Shown in pieces: positions 1-11,670 of a stretch of DNA of 55,220 nt. The stretch spans positions 1-55,220 of the forward strand of contig CALSCQ010000402.1 in assembly GCA_943704525.1 (NCBI GenBank), in the 5' to 3' direction. Source of the stretch: Pigoraptor vietnamica. Its lineage: Eukaryota; Opisthokonta; Filasterea. Position numbers and translations under genes: made by a program. Below the pieces are notes generated by a model. The model saw only the letters and a list, made by a program, of their open reading frames with translations. It did no database searches and was not told the DNA's origin. Position 1 is the stretch's first letter. The number at the start of each line of letters is the position of its first letter.

Positions 1-22
1 CCCCCTTACACACACACTGCAG

Positions 23-552
23 GCGCTGGTCGCCGCCGACGCACTCCAAACCCCTCTGTGCGCCATCGCTCGTCGCACGTATTCGACGGTGAGTGCAGCG
101 CACTGACGGCCGTTCTCATTTCATAGTGACAAGGCAGTCGCGCACGATCTCAGTCCTGTCCTCCACATAACATATCATCTGTTTCTCCCTCGAAGGCACC
201 CTCGCCTTTCGCACGCCTCTGCAACGAGTCCCTTGCGCGCATCAAGCGCACGACGGTGGGCGATCTCCGCAACAGCAAGCCTGGCGCGGTGATTGTGGAC
301 GTGCGCGAGAACGACGAGGTGCAGAAGAACGGCCGCATTCCCGGGGCTGTGCATCTCCCCCGGGGCATCGTGGAACGGGACGTGCACAAGGTTGTCTCTT
401 CTCCCGACGTGCCTGTGTATGTGTACTGCGCCGGTGGGCTCCGATCGGCGCTCGTGGTCGACAATTTGGATAAGATGGGGTACAAGAACGCCGTGTCGGT
501 GGACGGGGGCTTCGCAGAGTGGGCCAAGAACGGCTTCCCCGTCGAAAAGTGA
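23..552 (+). CDS. Rhodanese-domain protein, probably mitochondrial (5' end outside window)
   Basis: Two exons are visible, 23-88 and 196-552 (stop TGA 550-552). They are joined in phase 0 across an intron that starts GTGAGT and ends CTCGAAG. The first visible exon follows an acceptor (CTGCAG, 17-22), so an upstream exon and the start codon are missing. The joined peptide contains ARRTYSTAPSPFARL, an Arg/Ser-rich stretch like a mitochondrial presequence, and then a single rhodanese fold of about 100 residues (IVDVRENDEV, then GRIPGAVHLPRG). The active-site loop is CAGGLR, matching the Cys-x4-Arg pattern of single-domain sulfurtransferases, so the catalytic Cys is present. Likely role: persulfide or thiosulfate sulfur transfer. 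The mitochondrial location is inferred only from the leader. It runs tail-to-tail with the next gene. Confidence 0.8.
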
Positions 553-839
553 GGCGGAATGTGGCGCTGCGGCTCTCACCGGGACGTTTGCGAGGGTTAT
601 TGCGCACACGATCTGATGTGCAGAATTAAGCGCCATGCTAGTGGTGGAGCTAGCGAAAGGTCGCGTCATAATACGAACCACCAACATGGTTCAGCACTTC
701 ATTGCACTGCCGGGACATACTAGCACACAGTCGCCAATGTGACGCCACGTCTCGCACGACGCGTGTCGACGGCGGCATACTCGCTTTTCTGCTCCGGCAG
801 CGCAACTCGCACGCACCAACCAAAGCACCGACGTGCCCA
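553..839. other. Convergent intergenic region
   Basis: This spacer lies between two genes that end towards each other (rhodanese on +, basic protein on -). It must hold both 3' UTRs. I see no conserved gene, RNA or repeat in it. Confidence 0.5.
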
Positions 840-1565
840 CTACTTTGCCGCTCGCTTGGGCGTCTTCACCGTGCGATTCCGCAGCGACTTGATCAGCTCC
901 GGCGACGGGTCCGACGCGGGAGACTTCGACTTGGACGCGCTTCCCTTCGGCGTGGGCGCGGGTGCAGGCGTCGCCGCCTCCTGCGGGGCCTTACGGGTGG
1001 AGCGCGGAGTCTGCGCGGCCGTGGCCACGGCACCCGCATCCTCGTTGTCCCTGTCGCCCGACGTGCGCTTGCGCGCCGATTTCGGTGTGCGACCATTCAC
1101 GGCGGGCGCGGGTGTCGCGTCAATCTCCATCTCGGTTCCCTTCTTTGGTGTCGCGTGCGCAGCCGCCTCGCCCTTCGTCTTCTTTCGCGCCGAGCGCTGC
1201 GCCGCAACCTCCCCGTTCTCGACGACCTCGGGCGCATCGCCGCCGACATCCCCGTTCTCCTCTACGTGCTCGGCCTTGCGCTTCTTGCCACCCGTGGCGG
1301 GCGTCTTTGGCGCGGAGTCCTTCTTTCCGCCGGCCGGCGTCGCCTCCGCGTCTGCTGCAAAACGCACAGAGGGACGTCCATCGGGCGTGCCCGACGACTG
1401 CCCCTTGCGACCGTGCGCGGGCGTGCCTGCAGCGCGCGGCCCAACAGAGAGCTGCGCCTTGAAAAAGTCCACAAAGTCGTCGTACACGCTGAGGTCGATC
1501 GCAGTGTCGTCGTCAAACTCGGCCGGCGGGAGGGGCGCGGCAGTTGCCGGGAGATCCACTTCCAT
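840..1565 (-). CDS. Low-complexity basic nuclear-looking protein (hypothetical)
   Basis: This is a single-exon frame of 241 residues, from ATG 1565-1563 to stop TAG 842-840. The N-terminus is acidic (MEVDLPATAAP, then EFDDDTAIDLSVYDDF). The rest is Ala/Pro/Lys-rich with repeated TPK, TPR and SARKK motifs and ends in RTVKTPKRAAK, like a nuclear or nucleolar protein with many proline-directed phosphorylation sites. I do not recognise the family. The frame stays open upstream to about 1931, and a good acceptor (TTCCTTGCAG) lies about 20 nt before the ATG, so there may be a 5' UTR intron. Alternatively this is a C-terminal tail of WDR75 reached across a long intron, but the only donor available there (GTTTAC) is poor and the phase fits only with a shifted acceptor. 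A separate gene is therefore preferred. Confidence 0.5.
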   Translation of the reverse strand: MEVDLPATAAPLPPAEFDDDTAIDLSVYDDFVDFFKAQLSVGPRAAGTPAHGRKGQSSGTPDGRPSVRFAADAEATPAGGKKDSAPKTPATGGKKRKAEHVEENGDVGGDAPEVVENGEVAAQRSARKKTKGEAAAHATPKKGTEMEIDATPAPAVNGRTPKSARKRTSGDRDNEDAGAVATAAQTPRSTRKAPQEAATPAPAPTPKGSASKSKSPASDPSPELIKSLRNRTVKTPKRAAK

Positions 1566-1888
1566 AGCACTCGAGCCAGACGGCTCTGCAAGGAAGACAA
1601 GCAGCAGGGTGAGCGACACGAGCAAACACGCGACGAGAGCAAAAGCGGAGCGCGACAGAGATCGCGGCAATTGAGCACGGTGATTGAGCACCGCGAGTGA
1701 GCACACGATGACCCACCGGCTGCGCCGTCGCTCTCGTGATCCGCAGCGGGCTCCCTGGAATGCGGAGGACGACGCACAAATTGAGTAGATGGCAAATGCA
1801 CACCAAAGAGCACAGAGAAGGCGGGGACAGAAGTGAAGGGAGGAAGGGAGGCGAGTATTAAGAAGCAGAGCCCTGCGGCTCGAGTGCG
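1566..1888. other. Spacer between WDR75 and the basic protein (both minus)
   Basis: This holds the WDR75 3' UTR and the presumed promoter of the downstream minus-strand gene. It is pyrimidine-rich on the minus strand just before the next ATG. No other gene is evident. Confidence 0.4.
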
Positions 1889-4800
1889 TTAGAGCGAGGG
1901 AGCAGAGCGAGTAGCGGGAGCGTAAACCCACTGCGGCCGCGCCTTGACAAGAAGCAAGTCCATGAAGGGCGCGAACAGCTGCGACGCCGGCGGAATGACG
2001 TGGCTGGGCGCGTTGAATATCACGCTGGCCACGCGTCCGTCGCCCACGACGCCGGTGTCCTCCGCGCGCGAAGCGCTCTCCGCACGCGCCTTCGCGCCTT
2101 TGGCGGCGCCGCCAAACACTTGCGAAAACGCTGCGCGTGCGTCGTCGTCATCGGCGTCCACCGAAGACCGCTGGGTCCCCTGCGTTGCAGAAAGCGAACA
2201 ACAAACCAATATTAGACCCGCACTGCTATACACACACACAGAGCAGGAGGGAAAATTGGAGGAGTGGCCACTCGCCTCTTGCGCCTGCACGGCACCCGAC
2301 GGTGCCGCCGAGTCCGCACGGAGGGACACCGCGGCGGCGTCGAACGTGCCCAGTTCAAAGCGGTCGTTGAGAAAACACACGAGCGACGCGCCGGGTCCCT
2401 TCGAGGGAACAAAGGCGGCGGACCACACGGCGTGGCCCTTCAGCGACAGGACAGACAGCGGGACGGGCGTGGCCGTCTCGAACACGACGGCGCGATAGTC
2501 GGCTGCACGCGATGCCAGTTAGCGCACATGGGGAGCACCGGGACGAAATGCGCCCATGTGAGTGTGAGAGAATGAACAAACTCACTCTTGCCATCCTGAA
2601 CGAATGCGACAAAGCGCGGCGACGAAGGGTCCATTGCGATGGACGTCGCAGCCATCTTGTAGCTCCACCACACTGCGCGATTGCCAGAGAGGCACGTCGA
2701 TCAGCTCAATAACAAGCACATGCATGCATGCACGGACGGACAACGAGGAGAAACGCGAAGAGTACGGCCGCACACACACCGCTGCATGTAAGGATGTTCC
2801 ACACATAGACGGTAGATTCCGTCGCGGCGACAAGGAAGGGCGAGCCGGCGGCAAAGCCCACGAAGCGCACAGCGTCGCCAGAGGGCGGATAGGAGAGCGT
2901 CCCTTGCAGCACGTTGGAAAGCGGGTCCCAGAGCGTCACGGTCTGCGACGGGGGACGGATTAAGCACACGCGCGAATCAACATAGTGATATCGCGACGTT
3001 TTCAGCGAATCCCAGACAGAAAGAGCAAGATGCGCACCGATCCAAAGGCGACCGCAAGCAGCGACCCGTCCTCCGAGAAAACGGCAGCATGCGCAGGGAG
3101 GCCCTGGTAAAACCCGACGGACCGGCAGTACCAGCTCGACGACGCTGCAGAGCACGACGTCTTAGCCACGAGAACGAGAGGAGAAATAGGAGTGGACAAG
3201 GAGAGTCGGTCATCGCAGAGTAAGAAACCTAACAGGTGTAACGTACCATCCGCTGCCTTCTCCCACAGCTTGAAGCGGCGGTCGAGGCCGCACGTGACCG
3301 CAATGGGCGCCGTCGGGTGGAAGGCAAGCGCTTCGACGCGCTTCGAGTGGGGAGCATCGCAGCACGTGGTGAGCGTATAGGGCCCTGACGTCGCGCTGCT
3401 GTCCGGGCTCGCGCACCAAAACTTGAGGCGCGACTCCTCCGAGAGAATGCCGGCTTCGCGACGCTCAATTGTAGCCATCCAGGCGCCGTCTGCGGTATGG
3501 TAATTAAGTACAGGTACGACAGACGGGCACACGTGCTTCCAGTGTGAAACAACACTCACCGGCCGAAAAGGCAGCACGCTCGACATGCGCATACTGTGTT
3601 TGAGCGGGATTCTTCCGCGAGACATAGTTGCGAGGAATGATCTCCGCCTCGGTCACGTGCCGATCGCCGCGAGGGTCGTAAAACTGGAGCGTTCCGGGGA
3701 GTCCGTTTGTCACGACGAGCGCAGAGTGGGGCTGCACGACAAGCCCCGTGGGCGGGAGGCGCTCGCTGACGCCCTCAGCTGGAGCAAACAGCGCACGCGT
3801 ATGTCAGTGAACACGGCACGCGAGTTCGGAAATGCATGCGCAATAAACAGAAGCTTCGAAGCTGCGTCAAGTCAAGTGCCACGACGCACCTCGCCTGAAC
3901 CCCTTGATCACGTGCTCGATCTCAAGCGTGGTCGATGCGACGATGCGAATGGCGTTGTCGCCGTGGGCGAGAAGGAAGCGCTCCTCGTCCGCGCTGATGA
4001 CAATGTGGCGGATGGGACCTCCGAGGCGCGGCAGGAACTGGCGGCTGTCGGACGCCAACTGCCACACGACAAGCACGGACTCGTGGCCACCGGAGAGAAG
4101 ATAGGCGCCTGTGAGAGAAGGGGAGACATTAGGATGCATGTATAGAGGGCATGAGACGCGACACGACGTACAAACAGCGTCCTCAGTCGTGCACTCGATC
4201 GCTTACCATCGCCAGAAAAGGCAATCGAAGACACGGCGTGCGCGTGCCAGTGCTTGCTGGACGTCACGACGGGCCTCTCACCCCCAATGCAATACCTGCG
4301 CAAGGGGTGTTTGTTGAGATGACTCAGAGAGGACGGAGCGCAAGGCGCGGACAAAAGGGCAATACGCGCACTCGCGATAGAAACACACAAGCGCGAACGC
4401 TCACATGACATCATCCACGCACCACAGCGTGATCTTTCCCACGGCATCGCCCGTTGCCACGCACGGCACCTTCGGGTGGAACGCAACCGCGTGCAGCTTG
4501 TGCGTGTGGCCAAACCTGCAGCAAAATGCAACAAAGTGCCAGCGCGGCAAGACATCAGACATCGGACGCTCAGAACAGCCAAGCGCACGTGCTGCGCAGA
4601 CGCCAGCCCACTTCTCCACAGTGCCAGCCTTGATGTCGCACATGTACAGCTTCCGCTTGGCTACCATCGCAAAACGGAGACCGTCGGGGCTAAGCGCGGC
4701 CGCCGCACACTCGCCCCCCTTGAAGAGCGTCGTCTTCTTCGTCCCCTTGCCAGGCTTCAGGCGATAAATGTACACACGGCTCGCGCGCTTGAGCGTGCCC

Positions 4801-5303
4801 TTCTTGAGGTTTGTCACCGTCGACACGACGAGGGCCGTGTTGGGCGCCAGCGCGGGATGCAGCGCGACATAGTGCAGGGGGATCTGCAGGTCGTGGTGGC
4901 GTAGCTGGACGCCGTCGGCATAGTCCCACACGCGCACAGTCCCGTCCGTCGAGCACGACACAAGCTGCAGGGGATTGGCCGGATTGTGCGTGAGGTGCGT
5001 CACCTCGTCCGTGTGGCCGGAGAGCGTCCGGACGCACTCGCCCGTCGCAACGCTGAAGACCTTGATGTACCGCGAGCACGCGCAGAAGAAGTACTTCGCA
5101 TCCTGGCTGTACAGGGGGGCGCGCGCGGTAAGCACGCCGCCGCCCATGGCCACGGCATCGAGGTGTGCGTCCAACTGAGGGATTGCGTTCCGCGCCTTCT
5201 TCGCGCGTGGCACAGCGGCCGCCGCGGACTGCTTCGCATCCTTCGAGGACGCCGTTGACGGGGCGGCCGGCGCTGCAACCTTCGCTTCCTTTGGGCCCGG
5301 CAT
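1889..5303 (-). CDS. WDR75: WDR75/UTP17 (NAN1) WD40 protein of the SSU processome
   Basis: Eleven exons (high to low): 5303-4612, 4515-4405, 4295-4207, 4108-3890, 3778-3560, 3489-3247, 3144-3038, 2942-2780, 2672-2586, 2502-2276, 2179-1889. They total 2448 nt, giving 815 residues; human WDR75 is about 830. The start is ATG 5303 in an Ala/Lys-rich leader. Two WD40 propellers are visible. Diagnostic stretches include LSGHTDEVTHLTHNP, LLSGGHESVLVVWQL followed by FLPRLGGPIRHI, FSEDGSLLAVAFGS, and a C-terminal SHVIPPASQLFAPFMDLLL matching the 'HVLPSAAFLCSMFVNSLL' end of human WDR75. In other eukaryotes this protein belongs to the t-UTP/UTP-A complex that binds nascent pre-rRNA and supports Pol I transcription in the nucleolus. 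The donor after exon 10 fits best as a GC-AG intron (AGAG|GCGAGT); the neighbouring GT choice gives a slightly shorter exon. Confidence 0.9.
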
Positions 5304-5591
5304 CTTGGCCAACTGCCGGCGCGAACGAAGGGATCCGCCAAGGACACGCGAGCTACTAGGAAGTTATTCTTTCAAGTCGATTCGCGGGTATGCATGCATG
5401 CGCAAAGTGTAGTGTGTGATGTAGGTGCATGTGTTTTTGGGTAACGATGCTATGCAGCAGTCGCAAAGTGCGTGCTTTGCACGTGCTGTCCGGCAAAGTG
5501 GTTGAGCCGAGCCGAGTTCTCGGCGAATATCAAACAAATGATGTAACAGAGTAACAACTGTAACAAACTTTGTTACAACAATTCCATCATT
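5304..5591. other. Spacer: BTAF1 3' UTR and WDR75 promoter (both minus)
   Basis: Both flanking genes are on the minus strand. The half next to BTAF1 (about 5520-5591) is AT-richer and carries the perfect palindrome listed separately. No gene is seen. Confidence 0.4.
5559..5577. repeat. Perfect 19-nt palindrome downstream of BTAF1
   Basis: TGTAACAAA, a central C, then TTTGTTACA. The arms are exact reverse complements. A third GTAACA-type copy lies just upstream at about 5542-5556. The site is 15 nt beyond the BTAF1 stop codon, so it would lie in the 3' UTR. It could be a hairpin or a dimer-type protein site. Confidence 0.6.
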
Positions 5592-8500
5592 TTATGAGGA
5601 GAACGAGCGGAGAAAGTTGCCCATGTCATATTCCTGGTCGTACGCGTCCTGCGAAGAGTCCATGATGCACTGCAGGTCCGCCGCGACCGCCCCGCCAGAG
5701 GCCTTGTGCTTCCCCGCGGCGCCGCCCGCAGCGCCGGGTTCGTCCTCGTTCACGTCAAACAGATTCATGAGCTGGCCCGTGTCCATCGTGCGCAGGCTCG
5801 AGTTCTCTTGCGTCACCACCGAATTGGCGACGCTCATCTTGAAACGTTGGAGCCTGCAATCAACGTCACGTGTCAAGGTCTTACTAGGAGACTTACGCCC
5901 AAACTGAGACAAAATTATACGCACCCCATCACTTTCTCCTCGAGCGTGCCGCGCGTGATCAAGCGGTACACGTTGACGACCTTCTTCTGTCCGATGCGGT
6001 GGGCGCGGTCCATCGCCTGCATGTCGCGCATGGGGTTCCAGTCGTGCTCAAAGAAGATGACAGTGTCCGCACCCGTGAGGTTCAGCCCGAAACCGCCGAC
6101 CTGCGTCGTCAGCAACAAAATGTCGATCGTCGGGTCCTCGTTAAACTTCGTGACCACGGCGTGGCGTCGATCCACCGGCGTGTCGCCGTCCAGTCGCAGA
6201 AAGCTAACGCCGCGCATCTTGCGGAGGAGGTCGCTTTCGATGATGTCGAGCATGCCCTTCAGCTGGCAGAACAGGAGGACGCGGTGCTGGACGACATCCC
6301 CGACCGCCTGAGCGTCGCGCTCTTCCGCAGCACCCGCGGCACCGCCGTCGCCGTCGCCGGCGGTTCCGATGCCACACTCCGCGAGAAGGTCACGCAACGC
6401 AAGCAACTTGCTCGAGCACTCTACGGCCCCGAGGTCCGGGAACTCGGTGCGAATCCGCGCAAATTGCGGGTGCTCGGCAGACAGCACGAGCTTCGGATGA
6501 CTGCACAGCTTGCGGAGATAGAGGAGCGCCTGGAAGACGTGAGATGCCGCGCGCCCGCCTCCGCCTCCCTCTGCCTTCGCCGTGCCGGTCGCGAGTTCTC
6601 GCTTCGCCGCGGACATCCCGTACGCCGCCGCAGGGGCGCCCTCGTCGTCGTCGTCGACCTCGGTTTCGATCGCCTGACGCGTCTTGCTCTTCGAAAAGTC
6701 CTCGTACAGCCGCTTTTGCAGCGGACTGAGCTCGCAGTAGTAGTCCTGTATGATCTTCGGGGGGAGGTCGTCGAGCACGTCCGACTTGAGGCGCCGCAGC
6801 ATAAATGGCAGCACTTGGCGGTGGAGGGCCTCAAGCGCCAGCGCGCCAGCCTCGTACTCCTTGCTCGATGCGCGCGCCTCGCGACTGGCGAGAATGGGCT
6901 TTGCGTAGACTTCGTTGAACTGGGATTCGCCGCCGAGGAATCCCGGCATGAGAAAGTCAAAGAGGGCCCACAGCTCCACGACGTTGTTCTGAATCGGCGT
7001 CCCGGACAGAATGAGCCGATGCGCCGTGCGTAGGCCGCGAATCGCAAGCGACGTCTTGGTGCGCGGGTTCTTGATCACGTGGCCCTCGTCCAGCACGCAG
7101 TAGTTCCAACCCGTCCCCGCGAAGAAGTCGCGGTCGCGCATGACAGTGTCGTACGCCGTGATGACGACGTCCACAGTCCCCCGCGCGACGGCCGGCTGCA
7201 ACGCGCGCCGCTCCTCCGGCTTGCCAGTGTACTGCAGGGGCCGCAGCGACTCTGCAAAGCGGCGAATCTCGTGATACCAGTGCGCCGTCAGCGTCGCAGG
7301 GCACACAATGAGGCTCGGCATGAACGCAAACTCGGGTCCCTCGCCGCGCGCGAAGGCGGCCGCGCGCTCCGCGTGGCTCGAAGCCAGGATGCAAATCGAC
7401 TGGAGCGTCTTCCCGAGGCCCATGTCGTCGCACAGAATGCCGTGCAGGCGGAACTTGTCGAGAAAGTGCAGCCAGTTGACGCCCTCCTGCTGGTAGCGGC
7501 GCAGCTCGGCGTTGATCTTCACGGGCACGGCGTAGTCCGGCATCGTCTTGGGGTCGACGAGCTGCTCCACGAACGTCCGCTGGGACGCACGCGCGGCTCG
7601 CAGACGCTCCGGCATCCCCTCGGGGTCCGGGGTGCCGGCCTCGAGCGGCATGAGGCGCACAACGGCCGCAAAGCACCGCGTGCACAGGCGCCGAGTGTCC
7701 TCGTCCGGGTCCGACATGCGCGCGAGCAGCGGAAGGGCGAAGAAAGGAATCCACGGAACCACATCGACATCGAGGGCGCGCACCATGTGGTAGAGGGCCT
7801 CGGCCGTTCCCTGGCGTAGGGCGAGCCGGCCGGGGTCACCGAGACACGGCAGCAGCGCATCGACAGCCCACACGACGCATCCGATGACGGAGGAACGCGC
7901 CAGTGCGGCAAGCGCGAGCGCGGCCGCGTAACGAACTCCCGCGCATGGGTACCCCAGGCACGCCAGCAGGTTCGGGCCCACGGACAGCATTGCGGGACGG
8001 AGCGACTCGTGCGCAGGCCCCACGACCGTCGCAAACAGCGACAGCGCGTCGACGAGCGCCTGCGATGCAGCCACGTCAAACGACTCGCCCATCGCCGCCA
8101 CCGACTCACGCGTCACCCCCGCAACAATAGCGCCGGACCTTCGCCATAATTCCGGAACGGCAGTCAACAAATCCGGTCCGAACGCGGCGGCCGTCTCTGC
8201 GATCGCGAGCTCCCCGCCGCGACAGGCCGTGCGCAATGCCGCCTGAGGATCGTCAGGCGTCTGCACTAGGGATCCCAGCTTCAGCCCGGTGCCCTCGAGC
8301 AGACGGGCGCCCTCCGACGTCGCCTTGCGCTGCGCCTCCTGGTCAGCGAGTGACTGCTCGGAGCCCGTCGGCGTCATGATGCCGTGCACGCGCGACGCCG
8401 GCACGTTCGCATCGAGCTTCGGAGTGTGCTTTGGGTCGCCGGTAAGCATGCCACACACGCGCGCAATGATCCGGTCGTTCGGCGACTTCTCCCTCGTCAA

Positions 8501-11500
8501 CGCCAACCGCAGCAGCCGCGGCACCGCCTTCGCTGTCCGTAGCTGAAGGCGAGACGACTGTTCGCGCTGGAGCGAGTTGAGAATCTTGAGCACGAGAGAA
8601 GTAATCTTCTCGGGAAGCGACCCCAGGGCGAGAATCGCCTCGGCGGCCGCGGCACCCACGGCCATGTCGTATCGTGCACGGAGATCGCGCACTTGCGCCG
8701 CAGTGCTCTTCACGCCGGCAAGGGCCGCGTGGAGCTTCTGGGGGAGTGCGTCCAGGCGCCGCTTAGCCGTCTTGAGCCACATCGGCACGAGCTCGTCGAC
8801 GAACCAGTCGCCCTGGTCCTCGTAGTACGCCCCCACGGTCCCCTTGGCGGCCTCCGCATCCTCGGGGCGAAGCACGCGAACGGCGTCCATCGTCAGCGTC
8901 GATATAGCCACGCAACACTCGCGACGCATCAGCGCGGCAAACACAGAGATCTCCGCGTAGGCCGGCACTTCGGTTGCGTCCACGAGGGCGCAGAGCTGCG
9001 GCAAGAGCTCGGCGGGCCCGGCGCCTGGCGGTGACGCATCGGCCCACGCGCTCACGAATATGCACGCAATTTGCCGCCTCAGCGCGCGTTTCGAGCCAAG
9101 AAGGCGCGGAAGCAAGTCCGCCGACAGCGACGCACGAGCCTCACTCACAAGCCGTGCCGCCAGCCTTCCCAACGCAACCGCGCCAGTCAGCCGCGCACCA
9201 AGGGCTGCCTCCGCGGCGGCCGGATCCGCGAGAGAGAGCACGCCGGCAAAGAAGTGGTCTCGCTGCGAGTGCCCTTGCGAGTGCGTCTGCATATGGGCGT
9301 GCGCAGCGACAACGACGCCGCCCTTGGGAAGCGGGACGCCAGGGTCGTGCGCGAGTAGCTTGAGCCACCGCTCCAGACGCCCTGATGAATGCGCCGCCGC
9401 CGTCACTTCCGCCGGCGAGGCAGCCTCCACCAGTCGCGCCCACACATCTATGGTCTGCGCGATGATGTCCTCGCGGTCCTCGAGAATAAGATTCTGAAAC
9501 GTGTGGGTAAGGGCGTCGGGTAAAACGTGCCCAAGCCACGAAACTGCGCCCATCGCCATGCCCGCCAATATTTTGTCAAAGGCGCGCAACACCGATCGAC
9601 GCACGGTCACCAGCGGATGTCGGAAAAAGGGCCACAAGCGAGGAACCAGAGTGGGGAGGGGCTGCAGCGAAGACCCGGCAGCACCACCGGCACTGAGGCT
9701 GACGGCGACGCAGGCTGGGTTCGCAAGCAACTCGGCGAGAAGCGACAGCACGCCCGCGGTGGACGACGTGAGGTCGTCGAGGAGGAGAAGCGTGTCCCAC
9801 AGCATGACAAGCACGGGCGCAATGCGGTGGGGCTGCTCCGCGGCCATCCGGGGCATCAGCGGGAGAAGGGCCTCCGCCGCCACAGCGCGCACGTCCTCAT
9901 CAATCACGTGAGAGTCGGTCCCGTCGTCCGGAGGCCGCCGTCCCACCGCCGTGAGGAGAGGGTCGAGCACCAGCGGCATGAGGACGTCCGCGATGTCCTG
10001 TCGCACGGCCACGGCGTATTTGATGCCGAGCATGCCGCCGTGGCGCACTTCCCACTGCGGCTGATCCACCAGGACGAGGAGCGTGCGCACGACGGCCTCG
10101 ACGCCCTCGCGATCCATGTGCGAAAGAACGGCGCCGAGCGTCTGCGCGCACGTTTCACGCACGGGTGCCGTCACCTGGTCGGAGATGAAGTCCCCGAACC
10201 GGTCCAGCGCAAACACGCATATTAACCGAATCGCAACGTCCTTCAGCCACAGCTGGTTGGCGCGATGCCGCTGCTCCGGCGGAACGTCGGGCGACAGGCC
10301 CGCCGTCGCACCGTGCGCGCGGATAATCTCGCGGAGGCCGAGCCCCGCCCCGTGCCGCACCTCCCACACGTGGTCAAACAGAAAGTGACACAGCTCCGCC
10401 GAAAATCCCTCGAAAGGCCACTCGTCCGACGCCACGAGGACCATCTTCGTGTCGTCTTCCACCTTCACGGCCACGGCGCCATCCGTGGCTGTTGCCGACC
10501 CCGCATCCGTCCGTGCGCGCTTCGCCGCCGGCCCCTCCCCATCACCCTCGTCGGCGTCGGCGGCCTGGCTCTGCCCACCCAGGGTCGACGCCCGCCTACT
10601 AAAGCCCCGCGCCGTTGCCTTGGACCGTCTCCTGAGCTTGTTGCGTTCGCGCGCGCTGAGGCCGTTCACCGACACGAGCTGATCCAGCTCCTTCAGCCGC
10701 TGCGACTCTTCCTCCTCGCGCTTCCGTTTCCGCGCGACTTCCTCCGCCGTCGGACCCGCAAAATCGCTCTCGGTGAAAACGGTTCGAAAGAAGTCGTCAA
10801 ACACCGTCTTGGCACCACCGGCCTGGAACGACTCCATTCCGAGGCGGAGAGCCATGTTCTGCTTCTGCCACGCGATGCTGCGCAGTGTCGAAATTATCGC
10901 GGTCAGTCCCCACTCACCCTCAGTGCATCACAAACACAACACGACACTGTCGCGTACTGTACGCAGCGCAACCCACCGATCAGCCGTGTCCGCGCCCTGC
11001 CACACGTACTCAAATTCCTTGCCGTCGGACGCCATCAGCGGCTTGCCGCCGTTTATGACCCCCGCGAGGTCAAACGACGCGAACGAAAGCTTGCCCGCAG
11101 CGTGTGCAGCCTCTTCAGCAGCCATGTCGCTCCGGGGACGGGGAGCGCCGTCAATCTCCATGGGCTCTGTGGACAGATGGGGGCATAAGTCGAGTTGTTC
11201 GAAAGTTGCGGTGGGCGCCACTACCCACCCGACTTGCGATATTCGCACGAGTACTGGGGAACGTGCTTGATGATGGCGGCAACAGCATCCGCCGTCGCGA
11301 TGCGCGTGTCCCATTTCTTACTTGTCAGCAGCGGAAAGGCCTGATGAACCGCACACAGGAGTAACGCGAGTGTGAGCTACGGACGCCCGCAACGACAGCG
11401 GAACCATATGCGCGCAATTCACCCACTCGGCCGAGTAAGTTGTGGAGCTCCTGCGGATAGAGGCGCTGGACCTCCCCGATCTGCTGCGCGGCGGCCTTGC

Positions 11501-11670
11501 GCACCGACGGGGACGAGCCGGTGTCGAGCAGCAGGAACAGGCGGTCGAGCCTACTCGGAGGATGCACATCAGCACGTCACACACAGCATGAGAACACGAC
11601 TCACAAACAAATAGTGTAGCGCAGAGTGGCTACAAGCGTGCACAACACAACGGACGCACCTTGTGGACAT
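5592..11670 (-). CDS. BTAF1: BTAF1/MOT1, TBP-associated Swi2/Snf2 ATPase
   Basis: Six exons (high to low): 11670-11660, 11550-11427, 11340-11229, 11166-10977, 10877-5925, 5853-5592. They total 5652 nt, giving 1883 residues; human BTAF1 is about 1849. The first coding exon is only 11 nt. The joined start [15 protein letters not shown] matches the BTAF1 N-terminus. An N-terminal HEAT-repeat array follows ([30 protein letters not shown]). The Snf2 core has motif I DDMGLGKT near residue 1295, DEGHVIKN near 1408, SGTPIQNN, then [12 protein letters not shown] near 1770, and the family C-terminus ([18 protein letters not shown]). The protein uses ATP to strip TBP from DNA and redistribute it, acting through the HEAT array. 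All helicase motifs look intact. Exon 5 is 4953 nt without an intron. Confidence 0.97.

Noticed and set aside
5999-7033. 344-codon + strand frame across the BTAF1 helicase region
   Set aside because: Antisense shadow of the conserved Snf2 domain.
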